The position numbers and the translations under genes are program-made. Of a stretch of DNA of 64,000 nt, positions 11,401 through 22,389 are shown in pieces (position 1 is the stretch's first letter; the number at the start of each line of letters is the position of its first letter). The notes beneath the pieces were generated by a model, which was not told where the DNA came from, did not search any database, and saw only the letters and a program-made list of their open reading frames with translations. Origin of the DNA: Anthoceros angustus (Eukaryota; Streptophyta; Anthocerotopsida; Anthocerotales; Anthocerotaceae); the NCBI GenBank assembly GCA_010909165.1, contig MU008167.1, forward strand, positions 124,001 through 188,000, given 5' to 3'.

Positions 11401-14377
11401 AGCTCTTTCAGTGCCACTTCGCATTGGAGTATCAAAGACACCACCATTTAGATCAGCACGGGAGTATAGATCACCACCATAAGCTGAGAACCCATTGTCT
11501 GGATAGCTTCTGAAGTCTGTTACTCCTGCTATTCGCCCATGCTGTACCCTTCGTTGACTCTTCCTAGATCGAAAGAACTGTTCCAACGATCTAACTTTTC
11601 CCTCAAGGACTCGCAAGGCATCGATTGGGAGCCTGCAAGTTAAGACACCGGCCCCATCACCACCTTCTGCTGCTGACGCCCCCCCCTTCACAACCATAAC
11701 AGGGAGTTCCCAAATGGAGGATAGTAACCTTGCAGCACAAAGACACAGCCCCTCATGTGCTCCTGAGAAGACAGGCTCAGCTTCTTGTACCACTTGTCCC
11801 ATGTTAAAACCCCCAGTAGTTGAGTTCACAGTACCCGCCCCCGCTCCTCGCACCTGAGGTGATCCAACAAGCCTAGGATCGTCAAAGGCTTCAGCAGCCT
11901 TTTCCGCAACAGCAGGTGGAACCAGACTTTCCTCATCCACAGACAACCGAGCAGCCAGAAGTAAGCACATCGCAGCTCCTTCTCCTTCCCCAAAACGCTG
12001 AAAGAACTCCTCCAATGCTGGTCTGAAGGTGTTTGACTCAAAAAGCCTTTGCAACAAGTCCACCGGCCTATTCAACACAACCTCCATCTGACCCATTGTA
12101 CTGATAATAACTGCTCTTCTTCTGGGAAGAACGTGTTGTGTTGCCAGCTCACCCCTTGCCCATAACCTCTTGACACGAGTAAAATCATCCGACTCATCAA
12201 GAGTAAGAGAAGGAACATGGCTTGTCTCCGAAATTGAAGCTTCAAGAGCAACAAGCCGTTCAGAAGGGGGCAGCACATCAGCAATGGCCAGAGTCCTACC
12301 CTCCACTCCCAAAACTGTGACAGTCTCCCTCAAGGCTCGAAGACTTCTGGCACCAGAACCTGCAAGCCCAAGGTTGCTTGACTGCACAGGATTTGTTAAG
12401 TCCTTCATTGACACCAGTAACCGCGACAAGGTCTGAGGCGAGGCGTCAGACAGCAACAGCACTCCACTGGATAAGTGTGCTGCTTCAACTTTGAGCACTC
12501 CACCTTCTGCTGGACTGCGGGGCCCCATTGGAAGGCTTCCAAAGGCCCCTCCAGCCACGCCAAATGGAGGAGCAGGGCGTGCAGTAACCACTCTGAGGAC
12601 AGTGGGGCGATCAAGGCCACCACCAGTTCCATTGGTCCCAGATTGGTTTGGTGTGGTTGACATGAATAGTCTACGTCCATCAGAGGTTATAGCAACTACA
12701 TGTAAATATTTAGACTCAACAGCCGTCAGAGGTGCAAGTGCTACTATGTTGGTTTTAGGTACACGAGCTCCAGATCTGCCTCCTACACCCCTGCTTCCAT
12801 TGTAACGAGGATCTCTTTGATCACCAATTCGACTCTCTTCGGCAACCTTTTTCAGGGCACTATCACCATGCTTCCCCATGTCGTACACTTGCAGTTTTGA
12901 CTCTTGAGTGCGGGCATACAAAATATGCCTTTCCCCGTCAACAACTATCTCCACCACAGAATCTACAGCTCCAAACTTCAGAGCGTTAGGTACCACCCAC
13001 CTGATTCATCATCAAACATAAGTTGGAAGCTGCAAGACTGAGCCGCAGAGGTCTTTGCTTTCACATAACAGAGCCAATGACCATGCATGATCAAATGAAA
13101 TTCCAGCAGGGAGACAAACGAGAAGAAACACCATTAGAATCTCACAACACCTTCACTAGACCAAGCAAACAGAAACGTCCTACACTGGGAAATCCTGGAC
13201 AAGGTAGAAGTATCTTCCAGCGTTTACCCAAAGAGGTTCAGATGCAAAACTCAGAATGCACGCTGAGGCTGGAAGGTCACATACCTAGAAAGAAAGCTGC
13301 TTACTCCACCAGTGTGGCATACTTTCCGGCATCGCTTTTGCCAGCCCATGCCAGTAGTGTAAACAAGTTCATAGATGTGGCCATCTCTCCCACCAAAAAA
13401 GATTCGTCCACTGTTAGTGGTCGTGACACATGTCATGGTGACTCCATCAGTTGGTATGGTGTAGTCAGGTAATGGCTGAATCGACAACTCTGAAAACGGA
13501 TCCGAGCCATCATTGCTTGCACTACAACAAACACCAAGGAGAACCAGCTGCAAGCATGAAGATCAGCTAAGAATTAGAATCTCCAATGTACCACCCTATA
13601 ACAGCCAGACTTGAACCGAAGGTTAGCACTCAAGCTTTTAACAGCCATTCCATAATTAAATCTACACAATAAACTACTTTTCCTACCTCAACAGGAGTGG
13701 CCAGGATAATGACGTGCTGTAACGCTTCCACGAAAACACCAGGCTTCGCTTTTCCAAAACCCACAGCACAAATGGCCTGCTCCTCGCCAGAATACTCTGG
13801 ACATTGCCCATCCCTGCCACACAAACAATCAGGTCACCCACCATCAACCAGACACTCGAATGAAACAAACACACAAGGCAAGTCCCTTAGCTCACCATCT
13901 ATCAAACCGCCACAAGAACAGCGTATTATCCACTGTCGCCCAGCACCTCCGTATCGAGGGAAATATTCCACAAAGAGCGGTGCCCTGGCCCCCTGCTGCA
14001 TTGTACCGTTCTATCAACACAGGTGGAAGCTCCCGCGCATTGACAATATCAACATAAGGCGGCCACTGCAAACATAACCGAGTCATCAGAAACGGAAAGT
14101 AGCTCCACCCTCACGCACCGTACATAAAAAAAAAAAACCCATTCCCATCAAATCTTCAATTTATCCACCCTCTTCCATCAAATGATTAAAAAAATCAACA
14201 GTCCAGACTACGGACCTCCTTTGGCGGGGAGGTATAAGGTTGACTAGAGAACCGAGCAGAGTCCAGCGACTCCAAGAGATCACACGACGCCAACCGCAAA
14301 TCCCGAGAGACTGTGTCACTTATAATGCGGCCGGCACCTTCTATGTCGCCAACAACCGGCTCATCGTCCCAACTCAT
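8464..14377 (-). CDS. NUP155: Nuclear pore scaffold protein NUP155
   Basis: A large scaffold nucleoporin of the inner ring of the nuclear pore. Exons on the minus strand: 14377-14216, 14065-13896, 13813-13687, 13547-13285, 13000-11335, 11229-11017, 10911-10664, 10557-10134, 10048-9834, 9701-9335, 9265-9047, 8965-8655, 8572-8464. Phases are all consistent and the product is 1,497 aa, near the plant norm of about 1,460. MSWDDEPV at the start resembles other plant NUP155 N-termini. The first ~500 residues form the beta-propeller (GQCPEYSGEEQ, LPDYTIPTDGVTMTC, GRDGHIYEL). The rest is the alpha-solenoid (DGRGTVDDIS, CQRFEDV, FELWEVCLEVL). The intron after exon 7 is GC-AG (GTCAG/GCAAGT). Exon 12 has a CAGCAG tandem acceptor, so one Gln may be optional. 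A 1.67-kb exon 5 carries most of the propeller end and linker. The gene appears intact. Confidence 0.96.
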
Positions 14378-14954
14378 CTTCCCCGCGTTAGGACACCTAA
14401 ACCATCAAAAGGTCCTAGATAACCTGCATTTTTCCCCTAGTCATCTCCCGCACCCCGCTGCTGCGCCAGACGAATTCCGGGACTCCCAGCTTCTGCATGA
14501 CAGCAAGCTAGCTCCCCACGGCTAGGCTGCTCCAAAAATCTCACTGCTTCCTGCACCCGCCATCGCCCCGCAGTCCTGAGCTCCGGCCTCTGGCGGCTGG
14601 CAAATTCCAGCTACCCTGTCCTGCCCGATGCAACCCAAACCCTCCTGCCACCCAAGCCGATTGAGGAGCTCAATCCTCTTCGAATTCCAGCACCTAGGAG
14701 GCGGCACCACGGCAGCGTTATTGCGTGCACCGTCCTGTTCCTGCTGCGTTACATAGCGCCTGCGCCTTCCATGTTCGCTCCGTGCTTTCCCGCGCGAAGC
14801 ACTGAGTTCGAACCCTAGGGCTGCCAGTGCAGACTGTACTGTAGATAAAATTCACATTTCGTATTTGAATATTCCAATAATATGGCAGCTCAGTTCGAAA
14901 GACGCTGGCACAAGCCATGTATGTACATTCATATAGTGCCTATCTCCCTTGGCA
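14378..14954. other. Intergenic, NUP155 5' region and PPR 3' flank
   Basis: 577 bp upstream of NUP155 and downstream of the minus-strand PPR gene. It contains a C-rich stretch from 14,430 to 14,700 that is plausibly the NUP155 5' UTR or promoter. No supported coding sequence or repeat was seen. Confidence 0.45.
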
Positions 14955-17411
14955 TCAAGAGCCTCTCTCTGCTGGTGACAAGTCGGTTTGTGGCACATAT
15001 CCTTCTTCCTTCATTTTGGAGAGGAGCTCCTTCAGCCTTGCATATATGCCTACACTTTCAGGATGCTCCTTGTCCCCAACCAAGAAGGTGTGAACCAGTC
15101 CGTCCATGTCTGTCCACGAGCTCTGGCCTGGCTCCTTCCATGCTCCGATGCCGATCCTGGTGGCCTGCATTTCCTCTGCCTGCTCCCACATCTGGGCACT
15201 GGTGTATATGTTTGACATCAACACATATGCTGCATCGTCTTTGTCGTCCAGGATCATGGCTTCGTCGTAGGCATGGCGGCCGACCTCGACGTTGCCCCAC
15301 TTTCGACAAGCAGCCAGTAGAGTGTGCCAGACTCCAGCATTAGGCAGTACAGGCATTGTCCTTATGAGAGCTAGTGACTCCTGGAGTCGGCCTGCACGAC
15401 CCAGGAGGTCCACCATGCATGTGTAGTGCTCCACTGCGGGAGTGATGCCGTAGTGGCTCATTGCGTCGAAGTGTTCTTGTCCCTTGTGCACTAGACCTGT
15501 GTGACTGCATACTGTTAGTACACTCAGGAAAGTGATGCTGGCTGGCTGTACACCATCCACTCTCATTCTGCAAAGCAAGTCGAAGACCTGTTTACTGTCG
15601 CCCTGCCGGGTGTATCCTGCAATCAGTGCAGTCCAGGTGACGACATCTCGTTTGGGCAAAGCGTCGAACACCTCTTGTGCCTCCACCATGCTCCCTGACT
15701 TTGCATACATGTTTACCAAACTGTTGCCTATGGTGGCGTCAGCCTGAAGCCCTTGGTCTTGGATCTGGACATGAAGCTGCCTTCCCACATGCAAAGCTGC
15801 GACAGTTGCACATGCCTGCAGGAGGCACACAAACGTGACGGTGTCAGGTGCAGCCAGGCCTTCTTCTTGCATAGCCCGATACAGTCCAAGGGCCTCCTCA
15901 GCCATACCCTGCTGGGAATAGCCAGATATCATGGCATTCCATGTCACGACATTTTTCTTACCAAGTCCATCGAAGACGCCCCGAGCGTCCGCGAGGCTGC
16001 CACACTTGGAATACATGTTTACCAAACTGTTAGCCACAAACACATCAGCTTCAAGTCCTTGATCTCGAATTTGTGCATGAAGCTCCCTCCCCTTCTCCAA
16101 AGCAAGGGTGATTGTACATGCTTGCAGGAGACACACAAACGTCACGGAGTCCAGTTCAAGAATGCCTTCTTCTTGCACAGCCTTGTAAAGATCCAGCGCT
16201 TCCTGCCCCATTCCCTGTTGGGAATATCCTGCGATAATGGCATTCCATGTCACAACATCTTTTTGACCAAGTCCCTCGAACACTCGTAGAGCATCTTCCA
16301 AGCTGCCACACTTAGCATACATGTTGACCAAACTGTTGGCCACAAACACATCATCTTCAAGTCCTAATCGTATGACTTTCCCATGAAGCTGCTTCCCCTT
16401 CTCCAAAGCTGAGGTGCCCACACTTGCACATGCCTGCAGGAGGCACACAAACGTCACAGAATCTGGTGCACTCATGCCTTCTTCTTGCATAATACTGTAA
16501 AGACGAAGGGCTTCCTGACCCATGCCCTGCTGAGAATATCCTGAAATCATCGCATTCCATGTCGCCACATCTTTTCTAGCAAGTCCATCAAACACACTCC
16601 GAGCATCGTCCAAGCTGCCACACTTTGCGTACATGTCCACCATGCAACAAGAAACAAACAAGTTAGGCTCAACGCCACTAGCCAACACATCAGAATGCAC
16701 CTGCTGCCCAGTTTTCAGGTCCGATGCCCTTGCACAAGCCTGAAGGGCTGCCACAAACACATGCCCATCTGGCTTCACACTCGACCTGCACATCAGGTGA
16801 TACAGTTCTATGGCCTGCTCAGCCTGTCCATGCTTAACATGCGCAGCAATGATCGCAGACCACGTGAAAGCATCCGGTTTGGCAAGCACAGCAAACACAT
16901 CCATCGCGTCTTGCAACCTGCCATGAGAAGCATACATCCGCATGATGTGGTTGCACAGGAACGTGTCGGACTCGTACCCCTCCTTCACAGCCAGAGCATG
17001 CACACGACGACTCAGAGCCAGATTCTTCTCAACGCTACACTTCTTCAGGACACTGCAGAACAAAAACTGAGAAACACGACAGTCCGTCTGCTGCACCAGA
17101 ACTCCCAGACCCTCCACAGCCTCACTGAGCTGCCCATGCTGACATGCTTGGCTCACCGATCCAGCTGTTACATGACGACCAATTTGCATATCCAGAGCAT
17201 CAGAACTCGTGGTGGAGCACCTGCTATCCTTGCTATCTCTCATTCTCGGGCCGACAAACGCTGTTGTCACAAGATGCCCTGTCCCCGTATGTGTGTATGA
17301 AGCGCAACGCGCAGCATTCTCTGCCCTGATGGAGTCAAGCTTGATCCCAAAACCAGCTGGGCTGATTCTGGTTGCGCACATGACACAGTCCACATCCATT
17401 TGAGCATTCAT
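14955..17411 (-). CDS. PLS-class pentatricopeptide repeat protein (E/E+ type)
   Basis: Intronless, 818 aa. PLS-class PPR proteins bind organelle transcripts in a sequence-specific way and usually select sites for C-to-U editing. After a 75-residue N-terminus likely to be a targeting peptide, the repeats run as P-L-S triplets of about 101 residues. S motifs read NMYAKCGSLEDA, P motifs VVTWNAMISGYSQQG and L motifs FVCLLQACA. There are four such triplets, the last marked by NMYAKSGSM. The C-terminus has the E domain (YTCMVDLLGRAGRL, VWHTLLAACRKWGNV, WTDMDGLVHTFLVGDKEHP) and stops just after EGYVP, where a DYW deaminase domain would begin. No HxE zinc motif is present, so a deaminase would have to act in trans (inference). 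It shares long near-identical stretches with the PPR genes at 17,693 and 51,642. Confidence 0.93.
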   Translation of the reverse strand: MNAQMDVDCVMCATRISPAGFGIKLDSIRAENAARCASYTHTGTGHLVTTAFVGPRMRDSKDSRCSTTSSDALDMQIGRHVTAGSVSQACQHGQLSEAVEGLGVLVQQTDCRVSQFLFCSVLKKCSVEKNLALSRRVHALAVKEGYESDTFLCNHIMRMYASHGRLQDAMDVFAVLAKPDAFTWSAIIAAHVKHGQAEQAIELYHLMCRSSVKPDGHVFVAALQACARASDLKTGQQVHSDVLASGVEPNLFVSCCMVDMYAKCGSLDDARSVFDGLARKDVATWNAMISGYSQQGMGQEALRLYSIMQEEGMSAPDSVTFVCLLQACASVGTSALEKGKQLHGKVIRLGLEDDVFVANSLVNMYAKCGSLEDALRVFEGLGQKDVVTWNAIIAGYSQQGMGQEALDLYKAVQEEGILELDSVTFVCLLQACTITLALEKGRELHAQIRDQGLEADVFVANSLVNMYSKCGSLADARGVFDGLGKKNVVTWNAMISGYSQQGMAEEALGLYRAMQEEGLAAPDTVTFVCLLQACATVAALHVGRQLHVQIQDQGLQADATIGNSLVNMYAKSGSMVEAQEVFDALPKRDVVTWTALIAGYTRQGDSKQVFDLLCRMRVDGVQPASITFLSVLTVCSHTGLVHKGQEHFDAMSHYGITPAVEHYTCMVDLLGRAGRLQESLALIRTMPVLPNAGVWHTLLAACRKWGNVEVGRHAYDEAMILDDKDDAAYVLMSNIYTSAQMWEQAEEMQATRIGIGAWKEPGQSSWTDMDGLVHTFLVGDKEHPESVGIYARLKELLSKMKEEGYVPQTDLSPAERGS

Positions 17412-17715
17412 ACTCTCAAAACTTGAGACCAGAATTCCGTGGCTTGCCGAATTCGCTGTGGAGATTCAGGTTTGCACCTGTAGTGGCCATGCCAATATGT
17501 ACTCTGTGAAACATGAAGCATTCGCTGTCCCCATGATGTCAAGATGGATCCCAAAACCAGGCCAGCTGGTTCTGGCTGCGCACATGACATCGTCCACATC
17601 CGTTTGAGCTTTGACACTCTCAAAGTTTGAGACCAGTGTTACGTAGCTTGCCGAATCCGGTCTCGAGATTCAGGTTTGGACCTGTAGTGGCGATGCCAAT
17701 TTGGACTCTCTGCTT
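17330..17715. promoter_or_regulatory. Shared divergent 5' region built from a 204-bp tandem duplication
   Basis: The two PPR start codons (17411 on minus, 17693 on plus) are 281 bp apart. The sequence from gatcccaaaaccag at 17343 to gagattcagg at 17461 recurs at 17547 and 17665, an exact offset of 204 bp. Copy 1 holds the N-terminal codons of the minus-strand gene and copy 2 holds the ATG of the plus-strand gene. Promoter activity is inferred from position only. Confidence 0.7.
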
Positions 17716-20209
17716 TTCTCAACTCTCCCAACTGGCATTCTGGAGCTGTCCAGGGTTGAGTTCTTCCGTTCACGTTCCTCGTGTGTCTGCCAATCATGGG
17801 TTTGTGCGGCGTTCCACACCAATAGCTTTTCTAGACCAGACAAAGGAAGAATGGAGCGGATTTGAATCAAGCCGAGGCCGGGCAAGAGAATGTCTGACTG
17901 GGCGACAGGAGCTCTTGTGGAAACAGCGTTTTGTGGGCGACATACTTCAGTGGGATGCAAGATGGCGTTTTGTGCGATGCAGGCCTGCAGGATACCAACT
18001 GGACATAACGGCTGAATCCGTGAGCGAACTATGTGAGCAGGGCCGGCTGACAGAGGCTGTTGAGGCGCTGGGAGTTTTGGTGCGGCAGCAGCAGACAGAC
18101 TGTCGGGTTTCTCAACCTGTTTTTTATACTGTCCTGAAGAAATGTGGGATTGAGAGGGATCTGGTTCTGGGCCGGCGTGCTCATGCCCTTTCTGTCAAAG
18201 TTGGGTATGGTTCGGACACGTTCTTGTGCAATCACATCATGCGGATGTATGATTCTCATGCCAGGTTGCAAGAAGCGATGGATGTTTTCACTTCGGTTGC
18301 CAAACCAGATGTCTTCATGTGGTCTTCCATATTATCTGCACATGTTGGCCATGGAGACGCTAAGCAGGCCATAGAACTGTATCATAGGATGCGGAGGTCA
18401 AGTGTGAAGCCAGATGGGCATGTGTTTGTGGCAGGTCTTCAGGCTTGTGCAAGGGAAGCCGACTTGAAAACTGGTCAGCAGATCCATGCTGATTTGCTGG
18501 CCAGTGGACTTAAGCCTCATTTGATTGTCTGTAACTGTTTGGTGGACATGTATGCAAAGTGTGGCAACTTGGAAGAGGCTCAACGATTGTTTGACGGGCT
18601 TGGTGAGAAAGATGTGGTGACCTGGACAGCTCTCATCTCAGGATATTCCCTGCAGGGCATGGGTGAGCAAGCTCTTCATCTGTACAGTGTCATGCGAGAA
18701 GAAGGCACTGTTATACCCGATTCCATGACTTTTGTGTCTCTCTTGCAGGCATGTGCAAGTCTGGGTGCCCCGGCTTTGGAGACGGGGAAGCAGCTTCATG
18801 GACAGATTGGAGAACGAGGACTTCAGGCTGATGTGGTTCTAGGCGGTGGCCTTGTAAACATGTATGCAAAGTGTGGCAGCTTAGAAGACGCTCAGAGAGT
18901 GTTTGATGGACTTGGTCAAAAAAATGTGGTGACTTGGACTGCTCTGATAGCAGGACTTGTAAGGTGTGGCAACTTGGAAGATGCGCAGAGTATGTTTGAT
19001 GGGCTTCCTGACAAAGATGTGGTGATGTGGAATGCCATGATTGCAGGATATTCGCAGCAGGGCATGGGCGAGGAAGCCCTCCACCTGCACAAGGCTATGC
19101 AAGACGAATACAATGTTGCACCCAATTCTGCGACATTTGTCTGCATCCTGCAGGCATGTGCAAATATCGGCACCCCGGCTTTGGAGAAGGGAAAGGAGCT
19201 TCATGCAGAAATCACAGAGCGAGGGCTTCAAGTTGATGGGTTTGTCGCCAGCAGTTTGGTTAACATGTATGCGAAATGTGGCAGCCTAGGCGATGCCCAG
19301 GTTGTGTTTGACAGCCTTGGCCAAAAGAATGTGGTGACATGGAGTGCTATGATAGCAGGATATTCCCAGCAGGGCATGGGGCAGGAAGCCCTTGGTCTTT
19401 ACAAGGCTATGCAAGAAGAAGGCATCATTGCACCGGATGCTGTGACATTTGTGTGCCTCCTGCAGGCATGTGCAGATGTGGCAGCTTTGCCGCTGGGAAG
19501 GCAGCTTCATGCAGAGATTGCAGAGCAAGGGCTGGAAGGTGATGTGATGTTAGCCGCCAGTTTGATAAACATGTATGCAAAGTCAGGGAGCATGGTTGAA
19601 GCACAGCAGGTGTTTGAGGCGTTGCCCGAAAGAGACAAGGCAGCCTGGAATGCACTGATTGCAGGCTATACCTGTCAAGGAGACAGTGAAGTGGTCATTG
19701 CCCTGTTTCACAGAATGAAAGAGGAAGGTGTTGAGCCTGACGGCATCACATTCCTTTGTCTGTTAACTGGATGCAGTCATGCAGGCCTAGTAGACAAGGG
19801 ACTTGGGCTGTTTGAGGCTATGAGCGGACACCATGCCATCTCTCCCACAACTGAGCACTACACATGCATGGTGGACCTCCTGGGTCGTGCAGGCCGACTG
19901 GAGGAGTCACTAGCTTTGGTCAGGACAATGCCTGTACTGCCTACTGCAGCAGTTTGGCACACTCTATTGGGTGCTTGTCGCAAGTGGAGCAACGTCGAGG
20001 TGGGACATCGTGCTTTTGAAGAAGCTGTGAAGCATGACCAACAAGATGCTGCAGCATATGTGTTGATGGCGAACATATACTCGGATGCCCAGATGTGGCA
20101 GCAGGCACACGAGATGCAAATGAGCAGAAAAGAAATCGGGGCATGGAAGGAGCCAGGCCAGAGTTGGTGGACAGACATGGAAGGTCTGGTACACAGTTTT
20201 CTGGTTTAA
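17693..20209 (+). CDS. PLS-class pentatricopeptide repeat protein (truncated E domain)
   Basis: Intronless. I chose the ATG at 17693 (838 aa, MPIWTLCFSQ), because the frame upstream has no ATG. The N-terminal ~60 residues are hydrophobic and Ser/Arg-rich, as in an organelle targeting peptide. PLS triplets follow, with NMYAKCGSLEDAQ, VVTWTALIAG and LQACASLG type motifs. After the second S motif there is an extra short unit (CGNLEDAQSMFDGLPDKDVV) inserted between two WxAxIAG elements, giving an irregular order. The E domain reads YTCMVDLLGRAGRL, LLGACRKWSNVEVG and WWTDMEGLVHSFLV. Translation then ends where GDKEHP would be expected, so the tail is shorter than in the other two PPR genes here. 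An organelle RNA-binding or editing role is inferred from the class. Confidence 0.93.
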   Translation: MPIWTLCFSQLSQLAFWSCPGLSSSVHVPRVSANHGFVRRSTPIAFLDQTKEEWSGFESSRGRARECLTGRQELLWKQRFVGDILQWDARWRFVRCRPAGYQLDITAESVSELCEQGRLTEAVEALGVLVRQQQTDCRVSQPVFYTVLKKCGIERDLVLGRRAHALSVKVGYGSDTFLCNHIMRMYDSHARLQEAMDVFTSVAKPDVFMWSSILSAHVGHGDAKQAIELYHRMRRSSVKPDGHVFVAGLQACAREADLKTGQQIHADLLASGLKPHLIVCNCLVDMYAKCGNLEEAQRLFDGLGEKDVVTWTALISGYSLQGMGEQALHLYSVMREEGTVIPDSMTFVSLLQACASLGAPALETGKQLHGQIGERGLQADVVLGGGLVNMYAKCGSLEDAQRVFDGLGQKNVVTWTALIAGLVRCGNLEDAQSMFDGLPDKDVVMWNAMIAGYSQQGMGEEALHLHKAMQDEYNVAPNSATFVCILQACANIGTPALEKGKELHAEITERGLQVDGFVASSLVNMYAKCGSLGDAQVVFDSLGQKNVVTWSAMIAGYSQQGMGQEALGLYKAMQEEGIIAPDAVTFVCLLQACADVAALPLGRQLHAEIAEQGLEGDVMLAASLINMYAKSGSMVEAQQVFEALPERDKAAWNALIAGYTCQGDSEVVIALFHRMKEEGVEPDGITFLCLLTGCSHAGLVDKGLGLFEAMSGHHAISPTTEHYTCMVDLLGRAGRLEESLALVRTMPVLPTAAVWHTLLGACRKWSNVEVGHRAFEEAVKHDQQDAAAYVLMANIYSDAQMWQQAHEMQMSRKEIGAWKEPGQSWWTDMEGLVHSFLV

Positions 20210-20379
20210 CCCCAGAATGACCGGGGTCCTGCTGCCCTATTTTTCCAATAATTCACGAGCTTCATTCTTTCATTTTTCAGTTGCAGTCCTCAACCTCCCT
20301 CAAAACAGAGAGGGTTCTCCTGCGAATGTGATATCCATGTGAATCGGCCATCATATGGATGTGATAGCATGTGAATTGC

Positions 20380-20411
20380 ACCTAGGCATATTCATGTGAA
20401 TATGCCTAGGT
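20380..20411. repeat. Perfect 15-bp inverted repeat
   Basis: acctaggcatattca and its reverse complement are separated by 2 bp. It lies 170 bp past the PPR stop codon. It may be a small hairpin in the 3' UTR or the tip of a decayed element. Confidence 0.75.
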
Positions 20412-20567
20412 ACCAAGTCCATAGAAAGTCCAATTGCCCTTGCAAGGCTAATTGTACACGCACATACATAGTTGTGGCTATTAAGGTTTTTAGTCTTTAC
20501 TTATCAAAAAGAAAGAAGAAAAGATGTTATTAATAGGCGAGATGGGGAATCCCATCTACGCATAGGA

Positions 20568-20699
20568 GGAACAACCCAAAAAGGGAGGAACAACCCAAAA
20601 AGGGTTAATAGTAAAAGGGGAGGTCCTAGTCCCGGAACAACCCAAAAAGGGAGGAACAACCCAAAAAGGGTTAATAGTAAAAGGGGAGGTCCTAGTCCC
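20568..20699. repeat. Two perfect tandem copies of a 66-bp unit
   Basis: Copies at 20568-20633 and 20634-20699. Each unit itself contains ggaacaacccaaaaagg twice, followed by gttaatagtaaaaggg and aggtcctagtccc. It sits at the 3' end of the retroelement fragment that follows and could be its terminal repeat. Confidence 0.85.
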
Positions 20700-22046
20700 C
20701 TCGAATGCCTTTCCCGCAACTACCTATTGTACCAATGATATCGTGATCAGGGATGATGAAGGGCCTACCTACCACCGGTGTCGAAGAAGCCGCTAGTCCT
20801 GCGCACGTAGTCGTCCTATAAACAGCGTTAGCCAGCGCTTTCTGCAGAGCTATGGAAACCCGCTGGCGAAAGAAAGCCACCACGGAGGAAAGGGGGAGGC
20901 CCCTCCAATTCCTGTGGCTGTATTAGGCTTTTGCACACTCCTTAATTAACCTAGAGAAGTCCTTGCCCATAGCCCCATAAGTCTCGAGGGCGAGGGGGAT
21001 GAAAACATGGCCGTCTTGCATAGGAGAGTACTTGTGAGTCTTGCTGGTTGCGCATCCTTCCGCTGCCCAGCCCGGGGGGTTGATGATGACATGCTCGCTT
21101 ATAGAGTCTCTCGTGGGATCCGTGACAACCACATCAGCGATATAAATTTGCTCCCCCCTAGTATAAAAAGGTCCATACGGCGACACGCCATTACGCAATG
21201 TATATGGGCGCTCGGTATGGAAAAATCCGCCTCCATGGTCTTGGCGTGGCGTGTGACGGCATCATGTGTATGTCGTTGCCCCTCCCCGGGACAACGGGCC
21301 AAATGGGATCCGAATCGTCGATGGCTCACTGGCGCGTGGAAAGAGAAGAGGCGGAGGATGAGCCAACCGAGGCGGACCCTCATCGCGGTCGAAAAGGATG
21401 CTGGTGCGATTCGGAATGGCTTCCCTAGCCTCTGAGGAAAGGGAGTCCCTAGCCCGCCTGAGAGAGACCTGCAAGGGGAAGGGCCCCTCCTCAACACTTG
21501 AGACGAAGGCTTCCAGAAGGGGGGAGTCCTGCATTAAGAATCGAGAGGCCAAAATTGGGGCAGAGAGGGCCCAACTCCCGAGGAAAGCTGCCGGAGCTGA
21601 GGCCTCCGTGGCCAGCAAGCCAGTGCCTCCAAAGGCCACTGGCAACGATGTCTGTTTCGGCGCCAAGTCACCGTCGGCGCATTCGAAGGTGCCGGACTTA
21701 TAATGTCCCCAAGCGCCTGCATAACCCGCCTATCAAAATGCCTCAAGCTTGATAAAAAGGCCGGGGATGGAGCAACCATCCTGGTAAGATAACCTGGTGG
21801 ACGCGCGAAGCAGGAAGACAAAATACCAAATGCAACCTGAGGGTCCCCAATTCGTGAAAGGTCCCCAATTTGTGAAATGTCCCCAATGTGAGCTACGTAT
21901 TCTTCCAGAGCCATGTCCACAAACCCTTGAATAAAGTTAGGGGACCCAGCGGAACTTCGAGGATCCGAAGCCCTTGCGGAGAAATAATATCCCCCCTTGG
22001 AAAGTGAAGAGGGGGTGTATTGCCTGAAGAGGACCACACCTTGCAC
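20700..22046 (-). mobile_element. Reverse-transcriptase element, 3' coding part
   Basis: Read on the minus strand from 22,046 down. Blocks in order: FIQGFVDMAL, GDPQVAFGIL and RMVAPSPAF (after the RT core); LPVAFGGTGL and PAAFLGSW; a CPGEGQ/TYT region; then IADVVVTDPTRDS, HVIINPPGWAAEG and HVFIPLALET; last AFFRQRVSIALQKALANAVY. The frame changes several times, so it is dead. The RT catalytic core is absent. I recall similar C-terminal blocks from unclassified plant and algal retroelement proteins. A possible endonuclease-like fold in the VVVTDP region is only a guess. Confidence 0.6.
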
Positions 22047-22389
22047 TTATCGATCTTTACTTATCTAGGTTCTAAATAGGGGGTATTCGAAGGGATATTG
22101 TTCGGTGCAAGTAGCTTAGATATCCTAAGGATGAAGTGAGTTGCTTAACTGTCCAATCCATGGGGGTACAATTTATTCATCCATCTTTCATGGTATTATT
22201 ATTATAAAATTAATTAATTTGATAAAAATATGATATAGATTAGGTACACAAATTTCAATCAAAGACTTGAGATTTCTAACATTGAAAGGGTCTTTCAATA
22301 TTTTGATGTCCTACGGTTTCATATATTAGGCAACGAAGTTAGACCTACTAAGATATGATATTACGAGAGGCTAGATCAAACTTCCACTC
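22047..22389. other. Spacer between two head-to-head retroelement fragments
   Basis: AT-rich. A segment near 22,080-22,160 (ggtgcaagtagcttaga) resembles the SINE-like copy at 165-320. No coding sequence. Confidence 0.4.

Noticed and set aside
15753-17300. Long open frames opposite the PPR genes, on the plus strand
   Set aside because: They are antisense shadows of the repetitive PPR coding sequence, with Cys/His-rich composition and no homology.
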